From contig NZ_LMDP01000003.1 of NCBI RefSeq assembly GCF_001425835.1, positions 504,001 through 568,000 on the forward strand: 64,000 bases of DNA, written 5' to 3'. Each line of letters begins with the position of its first letter. Position 1 is the stretch's first letter. Shown one piece after another: positions 9,145 through 18,201 of the stretch. This stretch comes from Afipia sp. Root123D2. GTDB taxonomy: Bacteria > Pseudomonadota > Alphaproteobacteria > Rhizobiales > Xanthobacteraceae. The translations under genes and the position numbers were made by a program. Below the pieces are notes generated by a model, which ran no database searches, had not been told where the DNA came from, and was given only the letters and a program-made list of their open reading frames with translations.

Positions 9145-10453
9145 GAGCCAGCCCGGCGCCACCGCCGATATCTGCATCATCGGCGCCGGATCGTCCGGCG
9201 TCGCCGTCGGCAAGGCGCTGCGCGACAACGGATTGACTTTCGACTGCTTCGAGAAGGGTTCGAACGTCGGCGGGATGTGGCGCTACCTCAACGACAACGG
9301 CCTGTCGTGCGCCTACAAGAGTCTGCACATCGACACCAGCCGCAACAATCTCGGCTATCCCGATTTTCCGATTCCCGACGACAAGCCGGACTTCCTCGCT
9401 CATCATGAACTGCTCGGCTATCTGGAAGCCTATGCCGATCACTTCGATGTGCGGCGAAGCATCCAGTTCAACACCGAAGTAACATCGGTCGAGAAACTCG
9501 GCAACGGGCACTGGCGCGTCACCATGGATGACGGCACGGCGCGCGATTATCGCGCGGTCGTCGTCGCCAACGGTCACTTGTGGGATGCGCGCTGGCCGTC
9601 CTTTCCCGGAACGTTCACCGGCGCGGCGCTTCATTCGAGCGAGTATCGCACTGCGCAGCCGTTCGACGACAAGAACGTCCTGGTGGTCGGCATCGGCAAT
9701 TCGGCGGTCGATATCGCCGTCGACCTTTGCAAGCGCGCAAAGAGCGTGACCCTGTCGACCCGCACCGGCGCCTATGTGATGCCGAAATACATGATGGGAA
9801 TTCCGATCGACCGCTGGTCGGCGTTTTTCTCGCGCAAGCTGAAATTCCCAACCCTGCTGACACGCATGGTCATGGCCCGGCTGATCTACTTCGCGGTCGG
9901 CGACCAGCGCCGCTTCGGCGTGCCGCGCCCCAAACATCCGATGTGGCGCGAGCACGCCACGCTCAGCCAGGAATTGCTGCCGTTCGTCGGCCACGGCTGG
10001 ATTCGCATCAAGCCGAATGTCACCAAACTCGACGGCAGCGAGATCGAGTTTGCCGACGGTTCACGCGCGCCGTTCGATGCGGTGATCTATGCTACCGGCT
10101 ACAGGACGACGTTCCCATTTCTGGCGCCGGAGCTGTTTTCCGTAACCGAAGGCGAGACGGTCGATCTTTACCGCCGCATGACGCCGCCGACACAGCCCGG
10201 GTTGTTCTTCGCCGGCCTGGTGCAGCCGATCGGCGCCACCATCCCATTGGTCGAGGTGCAGGCGCGCTGGATCGCTGCTACGCTCAAAGGCAACATTGCG
10301 CTCCCTTCCGTCACCGAAATGGCGCGGGAGGTGGCGCAGCATCACGAGCGCAAACAACGCACATGGCTCAACTCGGCGCGCTACACGCTGGAAGTCGACG
10401 CCCGCAGTTACACCGCGGCACTGCGCAGGGACCTCGTTCGCGCCGGCGCCTGA
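9137..10453 (+). CDS. Flavin-containing monooxygenase
   Basis: The 438-residue protein has the FAD-binding GAGSSG at about residues 16-21 and a second Rossmann motif GIGNSAVDIA for NADPH. Between them lies FTGAALHSSEY, a full match to the FMO fingerprint F.G...H...Y/F. A GWR-type segment (GGMWRYL) follows the first Rossmann fold. Members oxygenate nitrogen, sulfur or ketone groups using NADPH and O2. The gene overlaps the upstream dehydrogenase by 8 bp, which suggests that they handle one substrate in sequence. The substrate is not evident. Confidence 0.88.
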   Translation: MSESQPGATADICIIGAGSSGVAVGKALRDNGLTFDCFEKGSNVGGMWRYLNDNGLSCAYKSLHIDTSRNNLGYPDFPIPDDKPDFLAHHELLGYLEAYADHFDVRRSIQFNTEVTSVEKLGNGHWRVTMDDGTARDYRAVVVANGHLWDARWPSFPGTFTGAALHSSEYRTAQPFDDKNVLVVGIGNSAVDIAVDLCKRAKSVTLSTRTGAYVMPKYMMGIPIDRWSAFFSRKLKFPTLLTRMVMARLIYFAVGDQRRFGVPRPKHPMWREHATLSQELLPFVGHGWIRIKPNVTKLDGSEIEFADGSRAPFDAVIYATGYRTTFPFLAPELFSVTEGETVDLYRRMTPPTQPGLFFAGLVQPIGATIPLVEVQARWIAATLKGNIALPSVTEMAREVAQHHERKQRTWLNSARYTLEVDARSYTAALRRDLVRAGA

Positions 10454-10491
10454 CCGGCCGTATCCGGTTTGCCATCGTCACGTCGGCAGCC

Positions 10492-11247
10492 ATGTTGGCG
10501 CTGATGTCACTGACGGCGACGCCCTCACGCGCCGCCTGTGAATTCGAACCACAAGGCGAAGGCCGTGTCGCCGAAATCATCGACGGGCGCACCTTTCGCA
10601 TGGATGACGGCCGCGAGGTCCGCCTGGCTGGGATCGAACCCGGCCCGGGCCTCCCATCCGCCGAAGGAGCGAAGGCCCTTGGAGCGCTGATTGCCGGCCG
10701 CGACGTGACCTTGCATGCTCTCACCGACGCACCGGACCGCTACGGTCGCCAGCCCGCTTTCGTCATGGTGACGGGTTCCCGAACTTCGGTCCAGCGCGAG
10801 CTTCTGGCTTCCGGTTTTGCGCTGGCGTCCGCCTCTGTCGCGGATCCCTGTGCCATGGAACTCGCCGCCGCCGAGGCGGGAGCCAGAGAAGGCAAACAAG
10901 GGCTGTGGGACAACCCGACCGCCATAAAAAACGCGGAAAGACCGGACGATATTTTGGCCGAGATGGGGCGATTTGCGGTGGTGGAAGGCAAGGTTCTGTC
11001 GGCAAAGCTGGCTGGAGCGACTTTTTATATCAATTTCGGCCGGCGATGGACGCGAGACTTTGCGGTGACCATTTCAAGGCGCATGATGCCGTCTTTCGAG
11101 GCTGCGGGGATTGATCTCAAGTCGCTGGCCAACAAACGGATTCGGATCCGGGGCTGGATCGTGCGACACGGCGGCCCCCCGGATCGAGGCGACCCGTGCC
11201 GGACAGATCGAACTGGTCGCGGGCAACCAAACGGCGGCAACCCATAG
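10492..11247 (+). CDS. Secreted thermonuclease (SNase-like) family protein, 3' end apparently frameshifted
   Basis: The 251-residue reading has a signal peptide ending TPSRA-ACE and an SNase-like fold region: GRVAEIIDGRTFRMDDGREV, then LIAGRDVTLHALTDAPDRYGR and a C-terminal OB-like part (FYINFGRRWTRDFAVTIS). The ATG 10492 gives a signal peptide without N-terminal charge. An upstream non-ATG start (for example CTG 10450, reading LTGRIRFAIV) would give a better one, so the start is uncertain. After RGWIVRHGGP the frame reads unlike the family. The adjacent frame from 11183 reads IEATRAGQIELV, the expected ending, up to a TAG at 11260. One extra base near the C6-GG run at 11175-11182 would explain this. 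Confidence 0.72.
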   Translation: MLALMSLTATPSRAACEFEPQGEGRVAEIIDGRTFRMDDGREVRLAGIEPGPGLPSAEGAKALGALIAGRDVTLHALTDAPDRYGRQPAFVMVTGSRTSVQRELLASGFALASASVADPCAMELAAAEAGAREGKQGLWDNPTAIKNAERPDDILAEMGRFAVVEGKVLSAKLAGATFYINFGRRWTRDFAVTISRRMMPSFEAAGIDLKSLANKRIRIRGWIVRHGGPPDRGDPCRTDRTGRGQPNGGNP

Positions 11248-11249
11248 GA

Positions 11250-12758
11250 ATGGCGAGTAGCGGCGTGACGATGGCGATGACGACCCAGCACAGGAATCCC
11301 GGAGGCCGCTTTCTGGCCGCGGCGGCGCTGTGCATCGCGTTTGGCCTCGGCGCCTGCGGCGACATGGGCCGCTTCCAGGTCGCGGGGCCGGCCAGCACCA
11401 TCGCGGCGCCAAAGCCCGCCAAGCCGGCGGTTCACACAGCGGCGACCGAACGCGAACACGAACGCATCCTGCTGTCTTACGGCGGCGCCTATGACGATCC
11501 GAAGCTCGAGGCGCTGATCACCAAGACCGTCAATCGCCTCGTTGCGGCGTCGGACCGGCCCGATCTCGCCTACAAGGTGACGATCCTGAACTCCGGCGCG
11601 GTCAATGCCTTCGCGCTGCCGACCGGTCAGTTGTACGTCACGCGCGGACTGGTTGCGCTTGCCAGCGACACTTCGGAATTGTCGAGCGTGCTGTCGCATG
11701 AAATGGCGCATGTGCTGGCGAAGCACGCTTCGATCCGCGAGGAACAGGCGCGGCAGGCCGCGATCGTGACCCGCGTCGTCAACGACATGGGCAACAACGA
11801 CGCCGACATGACGGCGCTGGCGCTGGCGAAAACCAAGCTGACGATGGCGAGCTTCTCTCGCGCGCAGGAATTCGAAGCCGACGCGATCGGAGTCGGCATC
11901 GCGGCGCACGCGCACTTCGATCCCTATGGCGCCGCGCGCTTCCTGACCGCGATGGAACGCAATGCCGCCCTGAAAGCCCCGCGCGCCTCACTCGATCCGC
12001 GCACCCAGGACTTCCTGTCCTCGCATCCGGCGACGCCCGAACGTGTGCAAAACGCGCAGGCAAACGCGCGGCAATATCGCTCGCCGGAAAGCGGCGAGCG
12101 CGACCGCGACACCTATCTCAGTGCGATCGACAATATGGTCTACGGCGAAGATCCCAGCGAAGGCTTCGTCCGCGGCCGCCGCTTCCTGCATCCCAAACTC
12201 GGCTTCACCTTCCAGGCACCGGATGGTTTCAGCCTCGACAACACCGCGCAGGCGGTTATCGGCGTCCGTGAAGGCGGAACGCAGGCGATGCGGTTCGATG
12301 TCGTTCGCGTCCCGGCCGAACAGTCGCTCGGCGACTATCTCAATTCAGGGTGGATGGAGAACGTCAACAAGGCGTCGACCGAAACCACCACGGTCAACGG
12401 CTTCCCCGCCGCAACGGCAACCGCCGGCGGCGATCAGTGGCAATTCCGGATCTACGCATTGCGTTTCGGCAGCGACGTCTATCGCTTCATCTTCGCCGCC
12501 AAACAGCAAACGCCGGAAAGCGACCGCAGCTTCCGCGCCGCGGTCAACTCGTTCCGCCGCCTGACGCTGGCGGAAATTCAGGCAGCGCGCCCGTTACGTA
12601 TCAAGATCGTCACCGTGCAGCCCGGCGATACGGTCGAGTCGCTGTCACATCGGATGCAGGGCGTCGATCATCCGACCGAGCGATTCCGTGTGCTCAACGG
12701 TCTCGACGCACACACAGCCATCAAGCCGCGTGACCGCGTCAAGATCGTGGTTGATTAG
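11250..12758 (+). CDS. M48 family metalloprotease lipoprotein with C-terminal LysM domain
   Basis: The protein has 502 residues from ATG 11250; ATG 11271 is an equally good start. An N-terminal lipoprotein signal ends FGLGAC. The peptidase domain carries zinc motif HEMAH and the third ligand in EFEADAIG, followed by SSHPATPER, as in BepA/LoiP-type M48 enzymes. The last 55 residues (VTVQPGDTVESLSHRM) form a LysM-like module. Such proteins act in the periplasm on outer-membrane protein quality control, here possibly held near peptidoglycan by LysM. Restoring the upstream nuclease frame would make the two genes overlap by about 11 bp. Confidence 0.87.
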   Translation: MASSGVTMAMTTQHRNPGGRFLAAAALCIAFGLGACGDMGRFQVAGPASTIAAPKPAKPAVHTAATEREHERILLSYGGAYDDPKLEALITKTVNRLVAASDRPDLAYKVTILNSGAVNAFALPTGQLYVTRGLVALASDTSELSSVLSHEMAHVLAKHASIREEQARQAAIVTRVVNDMGNNDADMTALALAKTKLTMASFSRAQEFEADAIGVGIAAHAHFDPYGAARFLTAMERNAALKAPRASLDPRTQDFLSSHPATPERVQNAQANARQYRSPESGERDRDTYLSAIDNMVYGEDPSEGFVRGRRFLHPKLGFTFQAPDGFSLDNTAQAVIGVREGGTQAMRFDVVRVPAEQSLGDYLNSGWMENVNKASTETTTVNGFPAATATAGGDQWQFRIYALRFGSDVYRFIFAAKQQTPESDRSFRAAVNSFRRLTLAEIQAARPLRIKIVTVQPGDTVESLSHRMQGVDHPTERFRVLNGLDAHTAIKPRDRVKIVVD

Positions 12759-12786
12759 GCACAGAACGGCCTGAACATGCGGCAAC

Positions 12787-12816
12787 AAAAAACCCGGCCT
12801 GCGAGGCCGGGTTTTT
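12787..12816. terminator. Bidirectional rho-independent terminator
   Basis: The inverted repeat ACCCGGCCT / AGGCCGGGT with a GCG loop is flanked by A6 on the left and T5 on the right. It lies between the convergent M48 protease and carD genes and can serve both strands. Confidence 0.88.
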
Positions 12817-12852
12817 CGTTTTCGTTTGATGGTACCGCAGAGGATGGCCGGA

Positions 12853-13635
12853 TCAGGCGGCTTCATCCTCGGCAACCGAATCGTCACCGTCACTGTCCTC
12901 GGCATCGTCGCTCGACGCGCCGGCTTCGGCCTCTGCCTTGGCAGCGCCACGGCGCGGGCTCTTGGCGAGATTCGATTCGATCTCCTTGACTGCTTCGGTC
13001 TCGGTGACGTGCTGAACCACCGCGATCTCGCGCGACAGCCGATCGAGCGCCGCTTCATAAAGCTGGCGTTCGCTGTACGATTGCTCGGGCTGCGACTCGG
13101 AGCGGTAGAGATCGCGCACCACTTCGGCGATGGCGACGATATCGCCGGAATTGATCTTCGCTTCGTATTCCTGCGCGCGGCGCGACCACATGGTGCGCTT
13201 GATGCGGGCACGGCCCTTGAGCGTCTCGAGCGCACGCTTGACCAGTGCCGGATCGGACAGCTTCCGCATGCCTACATTGGCAACCTTTGCGGTCGGCACG
13301 CGCAACGTCATCTTGTCCTTGGTGAAGTTGATGACGAACAGTTCCAGCTTCGCGCCCGCGATTTCCTGCTCCTCGATCGCAAGAATCTGGCCGACGCCAT
13401 GCGCCGGGTAGACGACGAACTCGTTGGTCTTGAATCCCTGACGCTGGGTCAGAACCTTTTTCGGCTCTTCCACGCGCGGCGCGGCTTTCGCCACCGGCTT
13501 CGCGGCGGGCTTGGCCGCAGCAGCCTTGGCGGGAGCTTTCGCAACGGTCTTGCTCTTGGAAACGGCAGCCTTCGAAGCAGGAGCCTTCGAACCGGCGGCC
13601 TTCACGGGAGTTTTTGCAGTTTTTTTGGTGGGCAT
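12853..13635 (-). CDS. carD: CarD/CdnL-type transcription regulator with Lys/Ala-rich N-terminal tail
   Basis: From ATG 13635 the protein has 260 residues. The first about 80 are a lysine, alanine and proline-rich tail made of repeats like KAPAKAAAAKPAAKPVAKAAP. The conserved CarD domain follows, beginning FKTNEFVVYPAHGVGQILAIEEQEIAG with the RNA-polymerase-interaction fold, then a helical DNA-binding part. CarD/CdnL proteins bind the RNA polymerase beta subunit and stabilise open promoter complexes. The C-terminus is acidic (DDAEDSDGDDS). AGAAG before ATG 13635 is a fair ribosome-binding site. The frame stays open upstream with more Lys-rich sequence, and GTG 13773 would add 46 residues, so the start is uncertain. 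Confidence 0.9.
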   Translation of the reverse strand: MPTKKTAKTPVKAAGSKAPASKAAVSKSKTVAKAPAKAAAAKPAAKPVAKAAPRVEEPKKVLTQRQGFKTNEFVVYPAHGVGQILAIEEQEIAGAKLELFVINFTKDKMTLRVPTAKVANVGMRKLSDPALVKRALETLKGRARIKRTMWSRRAQEYEAKINSGDIVAIAEVVRDLYRSESQPEQSYSERQLYEAALDRLSREIAVVQHVTETEAVKEIESNLAKSPRRGAAKAEAEAGASSDDAEDSDGDDSVAEDEAA

Positions 13636-14026
13636 TGTGCTTCTTTTGTTTTTCGAGGATTTTGCGGATGCGCGAACATCCTTCTTGGTGGCATCGCGGC
13701 TCGCCGCGGACGCCTTCTTGGTGCCCTTATCCTTGGATGCTTTGGTTTTCTTATGACGCGATTTGTCTGACACGGCGCCTATGCGTGGAACCGCCACGCC
13801 CCTGTTCGATGGTTTATCTGGAACCCGACGGGCCCAGATCACGGGGCGCAAAGGGGCTCTCTCATTACCGAATGTGCCCATAATACCACATTTTGCGGAA
13901 AAATCAATGATTTATGCCCCCAACCGGTTCCGGCAGGGGGTTGGGCGGACCAAACAGCGATTTACGGTTAAGCGGGGCTGCAATCAGGGGCCGTGAGGCA
14001 CCCGCCAAACTCAACCGAGGCGCGCA

Positions 14027-14365
14027 TCAGTCGCCGGTGCCGGGGTTCGGAGAAAAGAATTTCTCGAACTTGCCGTCCTGACCGTCGAATTCCTTGGCGT
14101 CGTCCGGAGCGTCTTTTTTCTGCGTGATGTTCGGCCACGACTTGGCGTATTCAGCATTCACCTCAAGCCACTTTTCGAGATTTGGCTCGGTGTCGGGCTT
14201 GATCGCGTCGGCGGGACATTCAGGCTCGCACACGCCGCAATCGATACATTCATCCGGATGGATCACCAGCATGTTCTCGCCCTCGTAGAAACAATCCACG
14301 GGGCATACTTCCACGCAGTCCATGTACTTGCACTTGATGCAATTCTCAGTGACGACGTAAGTCAT
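14027..14365 (-). CDS. fdxA: 7Fe ferredoxin FdxA
   Basis: The 112-residue protein has the 3Fe-4S/4Fe-4S ferredoxin pattern at its N-terminus: [18 protein letters not shown] for the first cluster region and [12 protein letters not shown] for the second. The C-terminal extension ([19 protein letters not shown]) is typical of the alphaproteobacterial FdxA family. It is a soluble electron carrier whose partners are not shown here. A weak promoter (TTGCAG at 14421-14426, 17 bp, TAACCC at 14398-14403 on the - strand) can be drawn upstream. The S4-protein gene ends 198 bp upstream, so fdxA is probably transcribed separately. Confidence 0.95.
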   Translation of the reverse strand: MTYVVTENCIKCKYMDCVEVCPVDCFYEGENMLVIHPDECIDCGVCEPECPADAIKPDTEPNLEKWLEVNAEYAKSWPNITQKKDAPDDAKEFDGQDGKFEKFFSPNPGTGD

Positions 14366-14563
14366 CCAAGGCTCCGGAAACGATCAGATTTGGCGTTGGG
14401 TTAGCGCAGGAACCGGAGCGCTGCAAGTGATGTCCGGGGCCCATTTCTTCTGAGACATATAGTGTTTTCCGGCCGTTTCGACATTGGCACAGCGCAATAA
14501 AAGCAGCCGGATGGCTAATAAATTGCAGGAACGATTTTCCGACCTTCGCTCGCGAACCGATCG

Positions 14564-14833
14564 CTAATCCGGGCGCGGCTGCAAATCCTCGTAGAGATGA
14601 TGGGCGACCTCGGCGTCACCACGACGCTCGGCGAAGGCGATCACCTTGAGAACCCGCACGCGGGTGTCGAGCGCGATGGTGAGGACATCGCCGGTCTTGA
14701 CGCCGTGCCCCGGTGAGGTTTCGCGCGCTCCGTTGATCCGAACCCGTCCCTTGCTCACCAGCGCGGCGGCATCGGCGCGGGTCCGAACGATCCGCGCATG
14801 CCACACCCATTTGTCGAGGCGCTGGCGATCCAA
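14564..14833 (-). CDS. S4-domain RNA-binding protein, Hsp15 (HslR) type
   Basis: The 89-residue protein is almost entirely an S4 domain: MDRQRLDKWVWHARIVRTR, then AALVSKGRVRINGARE and GDVLTIALDTRVRVLKVIAF. This matches Hsp15, which in E. coli binds free 50S subunits carrying stalled nascent chains. It starts 8 bp after the stop codon of the large helicase gene, so the two are very likely cotranscribed. That places a ribosome-associated RNA binder with an RNA helicase, suggesting a shared role in RNA or ribosome handling (inference). Confidence 0.87.
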   Translation of the reverse strand: MDRQRLDKWVWHARIVRTRADAAALVSKGRVRINGARETSPGHGVKTGDVLTIALDTRVRVLKVIAFAERRGDAEVAHHLYEDLQPRPD

Positions 14834-14841
14834 CCTGAACG

Positions 14842-17800
14842 TCAGTCCTTGCGGTTGGCGGCGAGCTGGTCCTTGAGCGCCGCGAGTTTCGCGAACGGTG
14901 AATTCGGATCGGCGGGACGATCGCGCTCACGCGGCGAGGCGCTGGTCGCGAAGGTCCGATGCGATCCGCCGCCTTCGCGTCGATTGTCGCGGCCCTTGCC
15001 TTCGAACTTGCCCTTGCCTTTGTTCGGTCCCTTGAAGCGTTCGCGTGACGGTCGCTCGCCGCGATCCTCGCGCGGCGCGCGCGCCTGCGCGCCCTCCCCC
15101 GCTCCCTCGCGGCTCGGCCGGCGATTCTCATTGCGGTCGCGGCGGTGACGGCCGTGATGTTCGCGCTTCGCCTCCTCGGCGACAGCTTCGCCTTCCGGCG
15201 CAGCCGCGGCCTGACCGGCATCGCGGCCACGATTCGCATTGCGGTGACGATGATGACGCGGACGGCGCTCGTCCGGACGGCCGCCGGGACGCCACACCTC
15301 GACCAACACCGGTTCGGCAGGCGTTGCCTCGGCTGCGGCAGGCCCGGCGTTTCCATCCACCGCGGCGGTATCCGCCGCTGCGGCAGCCTGATCAGGCGCC
15401 GATGTTTCGACGGCAGATTGTTCTGTCGCCGCACTGACCGGCTCGGATACCGGTGTCTCGGTCGTGGCGACAGCTACAACCTCAGGCGTCACAGCCGGTT
15501 CATCAGCGGCCGGAACGAAATCGATGTCCGGGAGCTTGGCGGCGCTCGTAGCTTCTTCAGCGGGCGCAGCCTCTTCTGCAACTGTGGGCGCATCCGCGAC
15601 AGCCGCGTCATCGGTGACGTCGGCAGTTATGTCGGCAATATCGCCGGTCGCTGCGGCGACTTCAGGCTCGGCCGCACCGGTCGCGGCGACATCTGTGGTC
15701 TCCGGGGCTGCGGGCGGCGGCACTTCGGCCAAAGGCGGACGGCGATCCATGCGATAGCCGAGCGCGCGCAGCACCGACGCGAAGTCCTCGCCGGCCGAAC
15801 CGGTCAGCGACGTCATCGCCTGGGTTACGGTGAACGAGCGTCCGTCGAATGCGCCGGCCGGCTTCTCGACAGCGGTGCCCGGACGCCACGACAGCGCCGG
15901 ACGAATGAGATCGGCAAGCCGCTCCAGAATATCGACACGAACCACGCGTTCGCCGCACAGTTTGTAACCGAGGGTGCGGTAGGCTTCCTGCGTCAACACC
16001 TTGTCCGCCGGGAATGACGTGCGGCCGCTCGACGCCAGATGCTGTGCGCCACCGAGCGCCGACAGATCGATGTCGTCATGCTTGAGCGCCCACAACAGCG
16101 AGGCGAGACCGCGCGCCGCCGGCTTCAGCAGCGCCGGGACATAGATGTGATAGGCGCCGAACCGCACGCCGTATTTGCGCAAGGTCGCGCGCGACGGCTG
16201 ATCGAGATCTTTCATCTCGGCGGCGATCTTGCTGCGCTCGATCACGCCGAGCGCCTCGATCAACTGGAAAGCGATGCCACGCGCGATGCCGGTGACGTCT
16301 TCCGCTTTCGACAGTTCGAACAGCGGGCCGAGAATCTTTTCGATATGCGTCTTCAGCCACAAATCGAGCCGCGCCTGCACCGCGTCACGCGGCGCGCCGG
16401 TCAGTCGCTCGTCGGCGATGATGCGCAGACGCGGCACCAGCGTGTTGTCGGCGGCGACGATCTTGGCCACCGCATAGCCGGTCCAGCGCAGGGTGCCATC
16501 GGAGGCCAGTGCGAACTGGTCGTCGGCAGCACCCGACAGCTTTTCAGCGCGCGCATCGATTTCGCCGGCCAGCGCCTTGAGCGCCGTGGCCTGCAAAGCC
16601 TTGGCGTCGGAGCCGGCTTCCGCTGTTTCCGGCGCAAACATGAATCCGTCGAGGCGGCCAATCACATGGCCCTCAACAGTCACTTCGCCGGTCTTTCCAA
16701 TCTCGGTATTCAGCATCGTGTTTTCCCGCAAGCGGCGCATCAATACACTGGTCCGGCGATCAACGAAACGCTCAGTTAGCCTTTCGTGCAGCGCATCGGA
16801 CAATTTATCCTCGACGCCACGCGAAATTGCCTGCCAATGCTCCGGATCGGCCAGCCAATCAGGGCGATTTGCCGCAAACGTCCAGGTCCGGATCTGCGCG
16901 ATCCGCCCTGACAGGGTATCGATATCGCCGTCGGTGCGGTCGGCCTGCGCGACCTGGGCGGCGAACCAGTCGTCGGGAATCCGCCCCTTTTTCATCAGGA
17001 AGCCATACAGCGTGGTCACCAGCTCAGCATGGGCCGCCGGCGCGAGCTTGCGATAGTCCGGCACCTGACAGGTATCCCACAGCCTCTCCACGGCGGCGGC
17101 GGATTTCGCCATATCGCGCACATCCTCATCGCGCGCGGCGTGATCGAGCACCCGCAGATCCTCGGCGATCGGCGCGCGGGTCAGCGCCTCGTGGTCCGGC
17201 GTCAGCGCCAGCGAGACCTGCAGCGCGCCGAGAGACGAGAAATCGAGTTTGGCGTTGCGCCACTGCAGCATCTTGACGCTGTCGAAGGTGTGGTTCTGCA
17301 GCGCATTGACCAGTTCCGGCTCGAACGGCGCGCAGCGGCCGGTGGTGCCGAAGGTGCCGTCGCGTGTGGCGCGCCCGGCGCGGCCCGCGATCTGCGCGAA
17401 TTCCGCCGGATTCAGGCGGCGAAATTGATAGCCGTCGTATTTGCGGTCGGATGCGAAGGCGACGTGATCGACGTCGAGATTGAGGCCCATGCCGACGGCG
17501 TCCGTGGCGACCAGATAGTCGACATCACCGGACTGGAACATCTCAACCTGCGCATTTCGCGTGCGCGGCGAGAGCGAGCCCAGCACCACTGCCGCACCAC
17601 CGTGCTGGCGGCGGATCAGTTCGGCGATGGCGTAAACCTCATCGGCCGAAAAGGCGACGATCGCGGTCCGCCGCGGCTGGCGCGTGATCTTGCGGTCGCC
17701 GGCGAACTCCAGCTGCGACAATCGCGGCCGCGTGACGATACTGGCGCCCGGGAGCAGCCGCTCGATGATGGGGCGCATGGTCGCAGCACCGAGCAGCAGG

Positions 17801-18201
17801 GTTTCGTCCCGTCCGCGACGATTGAGAATACGGTCGGTAAAGACGTGGCCCCGCTCGAGATCAGCGGCGATCTGGATTTCGTCGACGGCGAGAAACGACA
17901 CATCGAGATCGCGCGGCATCGCCTCGACCGTCGAGACCCAGAACCGAGCCCTTGGCGGCTTGATCTTCTCTTCGCCGGTAATCAGCGCGACGGACTCGGC
18001 GCCCGCCCGCGCGGCGATCTTGTTGTAGACCTCGCGCGCCAACAGCCGCAGCGGCAGGCCAATGATGCCCGACGAATGCGCGAGCATCCGCTCGATCGCG
18101 AGATGCGTCTTGCCGGTATTGGTCGGCCCGAGAACCGCGGTGACGCCCGCACCGGGCGCGCGTTCATGGGCAAAGGGCGAAGCTGATGGCGAAAATGGCA
18201 T
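14842..18201 (-). CDS. Suv3-like DExH RNA helicase with long low-complexity C-terminus
   Basis: The 1119-residue protein starts near its Walker A motif GPTNTGKT (residues 25-32), followed by DEIQ (motif II), LGSLSPRTRN and the motif VI sequence QIAGRAGR. This is the arrangement of Suv3, the mitochondrial degradosome helicase, and its alphaproteobacterial relatives. The helicase core and Suv3-type C-terminal domain cover about 800 residues. From about residue 820 the chain becomes an Ala/Glu/Val-rich acidic linker, then an Arg-rich tail with pieces such as RHHRHRNANRGR and REHHGRHRRDRNENRR, likely disordered and RNA binding. The S4 protein gene follows at 8 bp. The exact RNA targets are unknown. 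Confidence 0.88.
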   Translation of the reverse strand: MPFSPSASPFAHERAPGAGVTAVLGPTNTGKTHLAIERMLAHSSGIIGLPLRLLAREVYNKIAARAGAESVALITGEEKIKPPRARFWVSTVEAMPRDLDVSFLAVDEIQIAADLERGHVFTDRILNRRGRDETLLLGAATMRPIIERLLPGASIVTRPRLSQLEFAGDRKITRQPRRTAIVAFSADEVYAIAELIRRQHGGAAVVLGSLSPRTRNAQVEMFQSGDVDYLVATDAVGMGLNLDVDHVAFASDRKYDGYQFRRLNPAEFAQIAGRAGRATRDGTFGTTGRCAPFEPELVNALQNHTFDSVKMLQWRNAKLDFSSLGALQVSLALTPDHEALTRAPIAEDLRVLDHAARDEDVRDMAKSAAAVERLWDTCQVPDYRKLAPAAHAELVTTLYGFLMKKGRIPDDWFAAQVAQADRTDGDIDTLSGRIAQIRTWTFAANRPDWLADPEHWQAISRGVEDKLSDALHERLTERFVDRRTSVLMRRLRENTMLNTEIGKTGEVTVEGHVIGRLDGFMFAPETAEAGSDAKALQATALKALAGEIDARAEKLSGAADDQFALASDGTLRWTGYAVAKIVAADNTLVPRLRIIADERLTGAPRDAVQARLDLWLKTHIEKILGPLFELSKAEDVTGIARGIAFQLIEALGVIERSKIAAEMKDLDQPSRATLRKYGVRFGAYHIYVPALLKPAARGLASLLWALKHDDIDLSALGGAQHLASSGRTSFPADKVLTQEAYRTLGYKLCGERVVRVDILERLADLIRPALSWRPGTAVEKPAGAFDGRSFTVTQAMTSLTGSAGEDFASVLRALGYRMDRRPPLAEVPPPAAPETTDVAATGAAEPEVAAATGDIADITADVTDDAAVADAPTVAEEAAPAEEATSAAKLPDIDFVPAADEPAVTPEVVAVATTETPVSEPVSAATEQSAVETSAPDQAAAAADTAAVDGNAGPAAAEATPAEPVLVEVWRPGGRPDERRPRHHRHRNANRGRDAGQAAAAPEGEAVAEEAKREHHGRHRRDRNENRRPSREGAGEGAQARAPREDRGERPSRERFKGPNKGKGKFEGKGRDNRREGGGSHRTFATSASPRERDRPADPNSPFAKLAALKDQLAANRKD

